A stretch of 64,000 bases of DNA from Cricetomys ansorgei (lineage: Eukaryota; Chordata; Mammalia; Rodentia; Nesomyidae), in contig JAMJFZ010003624.1 in assembly GCA_026225945.1 (NCBI GenBank), positions 7,921,001 to 7,985,000 on the forward strand, read 5' to 3'. Position 1 is the stretch's first letter, and the number at the start of each line of letters is the position of its first letter. The position numbers were made by a program, and so were the translations under genes. Of this stretch, positions 57,095 through 64,000 are shown in pieces. The notes beneath the pieces are model-generated. The model made no database searches. It was not told the DNA's origin and was given only the letters and a program-made list of their open reading frames with translations.

Positions 57095-57240
57095 TCAGAA
57101 CATTAGCTTCTTACATTCCATATAGAACTTCCAATGCTGCTCCATTACATGGCACGGCAGGAGCTCTTGATTGCTGATTAAAAGTATTTCTTTTATTTGC
57201 AGATAATGAGGGATGCTTTGCATTGGCTTTCTGAAGATAT
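57095..57240 (-). CDS. Ankrd31: Last coding exon of probable Ankrd31
   Basis: A splice acceptor (TACGTATATTTTAACAG) ends at 57241. Read with two leading bases, the exon encodes 47 residues to a TGA, starting IFRKPMQSIPHYLQIKEILL and ending EQHWKFYMECKKLMF. The preceding exon at 63400 ends with one spare base (G), which with AT makes an Asp codon, so the two exons fit. From what I know of the family, ANKRD31 is a protein of about 1,850 residues that binds the DNA-break factor REC114 through its extreme C-terminus, where a conserved Trp matters; a Trp sits 12 residues from the end here. Its role is to direct meiotic double-strand breaks, notably in the pseudoautosomal region. Identity rests on synteny with Gcnt4, the shared strand and the C-terminal pattern; I could not search it. 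A second frame is also open for 42 residues, but its phase does not fit the upstream exon. Confidence 0.68.
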
Positions 57241-57411
57241 CTGTTAAAATATACGTAACAATTAAAACTAGCCTTTTATAATGTAAGATTTAAACACAGT
57301 TATTACATATCCTAGAATCTAGTCAATCCATGTCAGAGTACACCTGACATGGTGTACATCGCTCCATTCTCTGTACCTGAGACAAACCTATAGACCACGT
57401 ACTACCTGACC

Positions 57412-57542
57412 TTTGAGAGAGAGAGAGAGACAGAGAGAGAGGGAGGGAGGGGGAAGAAGGGAGGGAGGGAGAGAGAAAGAGCATGAGCACATGAGCAAGT
57501 GCTGGATGGGATGAGGGAGAAGGGAGGGAAGAGGGAAGGGAG
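57412..57542. repeat. (GA)n/(GGGA)n purine tract
   Basis: Long purine run: GAGAGAGAGA, then GGGAGGGAGGGGGAAG and AGGGAGGGAAGAGG, with one GCATGAGCACATGAGC interruption. Confidence 0.92.
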
Positions 57543-58389
57543 AGCTGTTTGTAGTCTAAATTTCTAGCAGGAAAAGCATGAAGGCTCCCGTGGAAGGAGC
57601 TGGATGAGGCCTCCTGTCCCTAATTTCCAGTAAGTTGTGAATCAAACAGCTGTGCAGACTAAATGAGACTTTGCACGTGTACCAGTTAACACACTGCAAA
57701 CAATAAATAACAGTTGCTGCTATTACCGTCACTACTGATTGCTTTAGAACAGAGGACAGATGGCAGATTTTCTAGACCTTCCTCTACCATACACATGGTG
57801 TGTGGTCTCAAAGAAATCGGATCACTTCTAGTTCTTTCATAAGTGAGGGGGTTCTTTTGACTCTCCCAGTTGATGGTGATGTTAAAACTGGTTGTTTCAA
57901 GCCTCAGGGCTTGGCTATTCAAGTTATTCATCAGTTAGTGAATCAAATCTTACTCCACAGAGACTTCCAGTATAACTTCACCCAGGCCGTTTTAGTCAGG
58001 CATACCATACAGTCCATTAATTTTATCCATATCCTACAGGTACGTTTCATAAAATTAGGTATTTTAAGGGCAGTGGTGGTTTTGATGGCCAGTGCCCATT
58101 CATACTTTCCACGACAACTTGCTCTCTGTGACTGATCATGTCCTTTGGGCTGGATTTGGTCTCAACTTCTTGATTCATTTACATCTGTACAGTCAGCAGG
58201 CATTGGCTCAGTTACAAGAACATACTCCATTTAGAGGGGTGTGAGACACAATGAGGGGCAAGAGCCACATCTACACACTCCTTGCCTAGCCTTGAATCAG
58301 CAAGCGAACGGCCTTGGGATAATGAGAGGCTGTTAGGAAGGAGCCATAATGTGGAACTGGTCTTAGAAATGCAGTGGCTTTTATTTTTG

Positions 58390-58522
58390 TTTTTAAAGGT
58401 GAGGTCTCATGCACCTCAGGCTAGCCTGGAATTCACTATAAAGCAGAGGACAGCCCTGAACTTCGGACCCTGCCTTGAGCTCCTGAGTGGCGGGATAGCT
58501 TGTGTCTCTCCACCAGGTTTCT
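58390..58522 (-). mobile_element. B1-related SINE, antisense, old
   Basis: TTAAAGGTGAGGTCTCATGCACCTCAGGCTAGCCTGGAATTCACTATAAAGCAGAGGACAGCC ... CTGAGTGGCGGGATAGC: decayed reverse-complement B1/7SL monomer. Confidence 0.6.
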
Positions 58523-58694
58523 AGGATTGGAGTCTAGGCTTAAAAGAGGAAAGCTCCATGTTTAGTCATGCTGTTTGAATCCCAGATAGTCTGTAGATCT
58601 GTCCCTGGCTTTTACTGACATGTACACAGCGCCAATAAAATTCCATTTTCAGTGGTTTTAGTCACTCTGAGTGGGGATTTACACTGTTGCTTAC

Positions 58695-58990
58695 AGACTG
58701 AGGTAAGAGTTCAGTCAGTAAAGTACACACTTGTCTTGCAACATGAAGATCTGAGTTCGATTCCCCATAACTCAGGAAGGGAGGGAGGGAAGGAGGGAGG
58801 GACAGAGGGAGGAAGGGAGGAGGAGATACAGGAAGCAAGCAGGGATAGAGGGTGGTGGTACATCTCTGTAATCCCAGCACAGAGGAGGCAGAGATGATAG
58901 GTGGCTCCCTGGGGTTCAATGGGCACCCAGCCTAGCTTTCTTCGCAAGTTCTAGCCAATGAGACCTTGTTGCAAAAATAAACACACAATA
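58695..58990 (+). mobile_element. B4-type composite SINE, sense
   Basis: The tRNA-like head GGTAAGAGTTCAGTCAGTAAAGTACACACTTGTCTTGCAACATGAAGATCTGAGTTCGATTCCC is followed by a GGGA-repeat block (58776-58822). A B1-like part follows (GGTGGTGGTACATCTCTGTAATCCCAGCACAGAGGAGGCAGAG) and an A-rich end. This head-plus-B1 build is that of B4. Confidence 0.8.
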
Positions 58991-59561
58991 ACAAAATAAA
59001 GAAGAACAAAGGAAAAATAAAAACAGAACAAATAAAAGCAAGGAGGACAGCAGTTGAAGAGTAATAGCCAAGGCTGCCACATGTGCACGCACACCTACAC
59101 ACTCCTAACACAAGCCTGCTAATATAACTGAATACTTCTCATATTTTAAATATGTTCCATATATAAAACATATAATCCTCGTATTAACCGTAGAGGACAA
59201 GAAGTCCCTGTGCACACAGATAAGCACTGGAGAAGCCAGGAAAGTTAAACTTGCGGGCACCCTTTAAAGGAAGACGTTTACCCTGTCCTCCTCCTGGAAT
59301 GCTGGGAATGGATGTGCAGCCTGGGTGTAGATCCTTTGCTGCCTGGTAGCAAGGCTCTGCCCGTGTCTCCCAGAATTTGTTTTACTTATCCCAGACCCTT
59401 TCCCCCTAAATATTGAGCATTACTTCTAGGCCACAAAACTTTACATACTTGTGAGAGATGCCATTTGTACAACAGCCTAAGTGACTTCTATGTTATCTTA
59501 GGGTCAGGCCAAATCCTGATTCTCACAGGAATTATGCTTATCTCAGTCATTTTCCCTAGAC

Positions 59562-59780
59562 CAGTGGCTTTCAACCTGTGGGTCGTGACCCCTTTGGGGG
59601 TCAAATGACCTTTTACAGGAGTCGTCTAAGGCCATCTGCATATCAGAAATTCACATTATGATTTATAACTAGCAAAATTACAGTTATTAAGTAGCAACGG
59701 AAATAATTTTATGGTTGGGGGTCACATAACATGAGGAACTGTATTAAAGGGCCACAGTGTTAGGATGGTTGAGAGCACTG
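59562..59780. mobile_element. URR1-type hAT-Charlie DNA transposon, complete
   Basis: Begins CAGTGGCTTTCAACCTGTGGGTCGTGACCCC and ends GGTTGAGAGCACTG: terminal inverted repeats of a rodent non-autonomous hAT element. The core (TAACTAGCAAAATTACAGTTATTAAGTAGCAACGGAAATAATTTTATGGTTGGGGGTCAC) is typical. Likely 8-base target duplication CCCTAGAC / CCCAAGAT (6 of 8 matching). It has no coding capacity. Confidence 0.88.
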
Positions 59781-60944
59781 CCCAAGATCCTTACCTTGAG
59801 TTGTTTCTAAGTCAACAAGAACTCCTCTTACAGATGAAGCCATATGTACTTTGTAAAGAGTTTCAATGTAAACATGTCGTAAGCTTTGTTGTATTCATGG
59901 GGCTGAGTTAATTATTATGTGAAAACTTTCTCCCCCATAAACTGTGCTATGCTTAAATATGGGAAAAATATATATGCTGATGTCAGACTCTCAAAGTCTT
60001 GGCCCAGCACTGGTTACCTAAATTGGGCTGAACCGAGTTTCATTCTTCTGTACCTGGATTGTTTCCCTGTTGGATGTAAAGCGTGCAGGGACCTTCCACA
60101 ACTAACAGCTGAACTGATGGGCTTTGGCAATCCTCCTGCTTCAATTTCCCAAAGTCATTGGGACTGTGGGCATGTATCACTATATCCTGTTTTCAGAAAC
60201 AAGGTATCCCACCAAAGCTGGGTAAGGGAGAGATTGCGCAGGCAAACCCCACAACAAGAAGGCTCTCACGACTTGTCTTTACCTCCAGAAGGTACTGCAC
60301 CTACTTTAGCTATGTTCTGAGTACTTAATCCATCAGTGACAGTTTATTTCTAATTTACATTTTATTTCAGCTATGTGCAAATACTTCTGTAGGATTGCTA
60401 AGCAAAGTGACCAGGCTGATGATGTGGACATATTTCACAGTCCAGACACTTCTGCCCGTGTCCACCTAAAGTCCTCTTCTACACTACCAGTATATGAATG
60501 TCTATCCTGACGCCTATTCTCTGTTCCACATCTTTACTAACACTGCATAGTATAAACTTTTAAAAGCTTTCCCACTCTGGTTATACAAAGTAAAACTACT
60601 GTTTTTATTTATACCTTCCTGAGGTCTGTTTGAGCTAAATGCTCAAATCTCTAGATCTAGGAAAGTGCCTATTAAAGATTTTGTTGGCAATGACTGATCA
60701 GATAGCAGCCCAGAGTAGGGTGTTGACTAGTAGGGTCAGGAATTTAATCTGTATTTGGATCAAAATTCTGCTTTTCAATTGTATTCCTCAGCTCACTGAG
60801 CACGAGAGTACGATGCTTAGCTAAACCTGGAGCTCCAAGTGGGAGAACTCAGGGCAGTGCTAGTGCTGTGCACAAGAACAGTCTCAGAGAATCTCTGCCT
60901 ATAGTTCCTATTATATGGACATTGAAATAAAAGGGATTTTTATT

Positions 60945-61085
60945 TGTTTGTTTTGAGACGAGATCCCATTATATCCCAGTTCAGGCTGATCTTGAACTTA
61001 TGGGTTCAAGTGATCCTCCTGACGCAGTCTCCCAAGTCTCCCAAGTAGCTGGGACTATGGAGATGTACCACCACAACCAGCTCAC
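60945..61085 (-). mobile_element. 7SL-derived monomer, antisense (proto-B1/FAM-like)
   Basis: TTTGAGACGAGATCCCATTATATCCCAGTTCAGGCTGATCTTGAACTTATGGGTTCAAGTGATCCTCCTGACGCAGTCTCCCAAG ... GTAGCTGGGACTATGGAGATGTACCACC. It keeps the GGGTTCAAGTGATCCTCC block lost in modern B1. CAAGTCTCC is duplicated. Confidence 0.75.
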
Positions 61086-62382
61086 AATAAGTTCCAAGAT
61101 GCCTTGCTGCCCTCACTATTCTACAGTGACAGGTAATAGTCCACATGTAATTATTTAGCAGTGAACTGTAATAAATGGTAGAAGAAGCAGATGTAAGTTT
61201 TTATTATTGATTCCCACAATACTATATAAAACTGAAAGCAAAAGCAGCAAGTTCATAATGTTTAATTCAAACTCAACTGAACTAATACTTGAGAAAAACA
61301 CGTTAGGAAGGAGGAATAACTGGGGGAAGTAGGATCTGCTGACACACCAATCCTGGGGTTTCCTATACGTTGTAAAGGGGCAGAGCAGGAAGGCCCTGCT
61401 AGGGGGCACACACCAATGCTGATGCTCACTGCCCCATTGCCTCTGGCCAAGACTCTGTTATAGACTCAAGTTCTTCACAACTGGCCCAACTCCTAACTGT
61501 AACATCCCCTCTCCACCTTTAAAAAAAATCCAGTGTTCAGAAAGGCCCAGTGCTTCAATTTCCAAGTGCTTCAAGTTCCTTGTAATATGTGAAAGTAGCC
61601 AAGGTAATTTACTGTGTCTAATTGGTATTTTCTCTATTTTCAGTGCTGTGAATTAATACGAAATGTCCACGCAGGCTCACATTTTGAATAGCTGGTTGCT
61701 AGTGGTAGTGATAATTTGGGAGTTTGTGGGAACTTCAGTCAGTAGTGTCTTGATGTGAAAGTAGGTCACTGAGGGCAGGTCCTTGCACATAGATTATCCC
61801 CGGCTACCTCCTTTCTTTGTTTCCTGATCACTTCCAAGAAGTGAACATTTCTGGCTCCATGGTGTCTTGCTAAAGCAATGGAACCAAATAACCACATACT
61901 TTGAAACTGTGAATCAAAAGAAAGCTTTCTTCCCCAGGTGTTTCTTTCAGGTATTTTACTTCAGGGACACTAGAAGCAATAGATACATTTTGCTACCTAA
62001 AAAGAACTTTTGGCAGAAACTATTAGTTACTTCCTTTTTGGCTTTTTCCTCCATCAACTGACAGAATGCTGGCCAATATGTTATCTGGAAGACTGTATCT
62101 TTCAGGTTTCCTTGCAGCTAAGGGTGGCATTTGATTAGATTCTGGCCAATGAAATGTATGCCATAGTTCTGAGTTAGACATTAGGCACAATTCCTTAAGC
62201 TTGGCTCCTGCTTTCCATCCTAGTGTCTGGAGTTCAGACGTGATGGCTAGACTTTCATTACATGTGAGGCTACAAGCTGACCTGAGGACACAGTACTGAG
62301 AGAGACAGAGCAGAGGACAGGTTGGCTGTGTTGTTATACTTGCTGTGGATTGGCGGTACCCGGATTTCCCTGTGAAAGAATA

Positions 62383-62383
62383 A

Positions 62384-62434
<51 letters not shown>
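62383..62434. repeat. (TG)26 microsatellite
   Basis: Pure TG run, the tail of the neighbouring antisense SINE. Confidence 0.95.
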
Positions 62435-62435
<1 letters not shown>

Positions 62436-62592
62436 TGGGGAATGCAAAAGCCACAGAGCACACATGGAAGCCAGGGCACAATTTTCAGGAGTTAGCTCTT
62501 CCCTCCTACCATGTGGGTCCCAGAGACTGCACTCAAGTGGTCAGCACCTGGCAGCAAGTGCTTCAATCTGGAGAGCCATCACACCAAGCCAA
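62435..62592 (-). mobile_element. B3-type SINE, antisense
   Basis: GCACACATGGAAGCCAGGGCACAATTTTCAGGAGTTAGCTCTTCCCTCCTACCATGTGGGTCCCAGAGACTGCACTCAAGTGGTCAGC ... AGCAAGTGCTTCAATCTGGAGAGCCATCACACC. Confidence 0.8.
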
Positions 62593-62725
62593 GAAAAGCT
62601 CCCCTCTCCACTTTCAGTTATATCTGTTTCCAGAACTGATGTTTCTTCTGTGGACTCCAGTTCGGGCTTATTTCTATCCCATCTCCTGCTAGTTTCAGGG
62701 ACTTTTGTTGCTGAGTTTTCAGGTT

Positions 62726-63190
62726 TTTTTTTTTTTTTAAACATTTTTATTGAAAAATTTTGTTTTCCCCATCTCCCAATTCCTCTTATATCTTTCTCAC
62801 TTCTCTGACCACTCAATCTTATGTTCTTTTTCTTTCTCTTAAAAAGACAGAACAAAAACAAAATGACAAAACCAAAGAAACACAATCACTCCAAACCACA
62901 CAAATGAAAATCAAAATAAATAATCAAAAGACTGTAAGACAAAATAAAACAAAGCAAAACAAAAAAGTCTACAAAGTAACTACAGAGTTCTTTCTGTGTT
63001 TGGCAAACTGAGCGTGGGGCCTGTCCTGAAGCGTGGGTTATATATATTTCTCCACTGGAGAAAGCTGGTATTTCCTTTTCCAGGGGGTACCAGTTGCAGA
63101 CAGCTTCTTGGTTCACGGTGGAGGCCCATGCCCGCTCCCCTCAGTGCTGGGACCTCATCTGGCTTGAGCCTGTGCAGGGCCTGCGCATGC
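62726..63190 (-). mobile_element. Rodent L1 (Lx-type) 3' UTR, 5'-truncated
   Basis: A poly(T) run (62726-62738), i.e. an A tail on the minus strand, is followed by CATTTTTATTGAAAAATTTTG, CCCATCTCCCAATTCC, an A-rich AACAAAAACAAAATGACAAAACC block and GGCAAACTGAGCGTGGGGCCTGTCCTG. It ends CAGTTGCAGACAGCTTCTTGG ... GTGCTGGGACCTCATCTGGCTTGAGCCTGTGCAGG. This is antisense rodent L1 3' UTR. Short frames within are not coding. Confidence 0.85.
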
Positions 63191-63399
63191 GGCCACTGTC
63201 TCTGTAAGACCGAGTAAAGGTTTCTTTCTCTGTGCACATTGTCTACTTGTGGGTCCAAATGTTACTGAATTTTATGTTAAAATGGGCAACTATAATGAAT
63301 CATGAATTTCACCTAACTGGGGAAAAAGAGGTAGCACTTCTCCAGTAGGCTTGGGTACTTCTGTCCCACCACTGAGAAACAACTACTGGGCACACATAC

Positions 63400-63502
63400 C
63401 TGGCCGGCAAGGCTGGGGTTGCTGAGGTGGGTTATGAGGTTCTGGAGGAGCAGGTGCTTCTTCAGAAACATACTTCAAAAGCTCCTTCCCGAGATATGTT
63501 AC
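63400..63502 (-). CDS. Ankrd31: Penultimate coding exon of probable Ankrd31
   Basis: 103 bases between a good acceptor (TTTCTAATTACATACAG) and a good donor (CCAG|GTATGTGTG). It is open in the frame VTYLGKELLKYVSEEAPAPP followed by a Pro/Gln-rich run ending QPCRP, with one base left over. That phase fits the exon at 57095-57240. The Pro/Gln-rich stretch gives no domain. Ankyrin repeats and other upstream exons would lie beyond the right edge. The name depends on synteny and exon fit, not on a search. Confidence 0.65.
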
Positions 63503-64000
63503 CTGTATGTAATTAGAAATGGAATTTAAAAATCATACATTCTGTGAGAGGCAAATACACTTATTTACTGAAAAACTGTTTTTTGTAAACTATTTATTGT
63601 TTCATAATACTACAGAGACCACAGTTATGTCTAACCCACCGTCTTTATGTTTATAAAAACATTTTGTTGTAATATAGCTATATTCATCTACATAACATCT
63701 CTGGCTGCTTTGGGGCTGGAAGACAGTCAAGTTCTTGTGGCAGAGATCATGCATCAGTGAAGCCCAAACTATAGTTTACTATGTTCTCCTGTACGAGAAA
63801 AATCTGTCATCCTTTGTTTACAGTTCTCTCATCAGCTAACATGTCCGAAACTATTCATCTGGCACCTGCTGCCTTATAACTTATAAATGAACATTACAGT
63901 AAAATGAAACTATAAGAACAATAGCGCTTTTCAAGAAATTAGATAACTAACTGATCACATTAATAACGTTTTAGGTCTATATGTACATTTAAAAAAATAT
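63503..64000 (-). other. Ankrd31: Intronic sequence to the window edge
   Basis: AT-rich, with no exon or repeat recognised; presumed intron of the same gene. Confidence 0.45.

Larger units (their letters stand above)
57241..63399 (-). other. Ankrd31: Last intron of probable Ankrd31
   Basis: Interval between the two exons. Apart from the repeats listed, no further exon of fitting phase stood out. The frame at 57686-57931 was considered and rejected. 59.8-60.9 kb and 61.1-62.3 kb show no recognised feature. 60390-60630 has a weak antisense old-L1 look (GTTCCACATCTTTACTAACACTG). Confidence 0.5.

Noticed and set aside
57111..57240. Alternative 42-residue reading of the last Ankrd31 exon (ending ALEVLYGM)
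   Set aside because: It needs a one-base phase at the exon start, while the upstream exon requires a two-base start.
57686..57931. 81-codon minus-strand frame as an extra Ankrd31 exon
   Set aside because: It looks protein-like, but a stop lies two codons before its Met and the only candidate acceptor (AACTTGAATAG) lacks a pyrimidine tract. The exons at 63400 and 57240 already join in phase without it.

Overview
The window is nuclear DNA from a rodent, most likely a muroid. The evidence is its repeats: B1 (about a dozen and a half copies and fragments), B2, B3 and B4/RSINE-type SINEs, an ID-like tRNA-derived fragment, a rodent L1 3' UTR, a URR1-type hAT element, rodent LTRs and long CA/TG tracts. 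The commonest B1 form reads CTGTTGTAACTCTGGCTG where the usual house mouse form is CTGTGTAGCCCTGGCTG, so I do not call the species Mus musculus and cannot name it. There is no sign of bacterial, plasmid or phage DNA. Repeat ends are read by eye and are accurate to roughly 10-30 bases.

Two protein-coding genes can be supported, both on the minus strand. (1) Gcnt4 (core 2 beta-1,6-N-acetylglucosaminyltransferase 3). All of its coding sequence lies in one exon at 15171-16579, with a splice acceptor directly before the ATG. A strong CpG island at about 41240-42320 is its likely promoter and non-coding first exon, giving one intron of about 24.7 kb. The coding exon carries a single one-base deletion near 16166. 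All catalytic-domain motifs downstream are intact, so it is either a very young pseudogene allele or an assembly error. (2) The last two coding exons of what is probably Ankrd31, at 63400-63502 and 57095-57240, with a short 3' UTR and an AATAAA near 56918. The exon phases fit each other, and the order Gcnt4-Ankrd31 on the same strand agrees with the mammalian gene order I know for this locus (Ankrd31 upstream of Gcnt4, Hmgcr beyond).

Layout: 1-12 kb, intergenic DNA downstream of Gcnt4, rich in LTR-like and SINE sequence; 12.2-15.2 kb, probable Gcnt4 3' UTR; 15.2-16.6 kb, Gcnt4 coding exon; 16.6-41.3 kb, Gcnt4 intron with SINEs, an ancient L1, an LTR-like repeat, an 820-bp CA array and a second, weaker CpG-rich island at 33.0-33.7 kb; 41.2-42.3 kb, main CpG island; 42.3-56.9 kb, spacer with repeats; 56.9-64.0 kb, 3' end of probable Ankrd31 with its last intron.

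The two genes have no known functional link: Gcnt4 acts in Golgi O-glycan branching, Ankrd31 in meiotic DNA-break placement. I found no convincing new biological system. The items most worth checking are the Gcnt4 frameshift, the intronic CpG island with good splice donors on both strands, the Ankrd31 C-terminal exon that is open in two frames, and two unexplained local repeat relationships.
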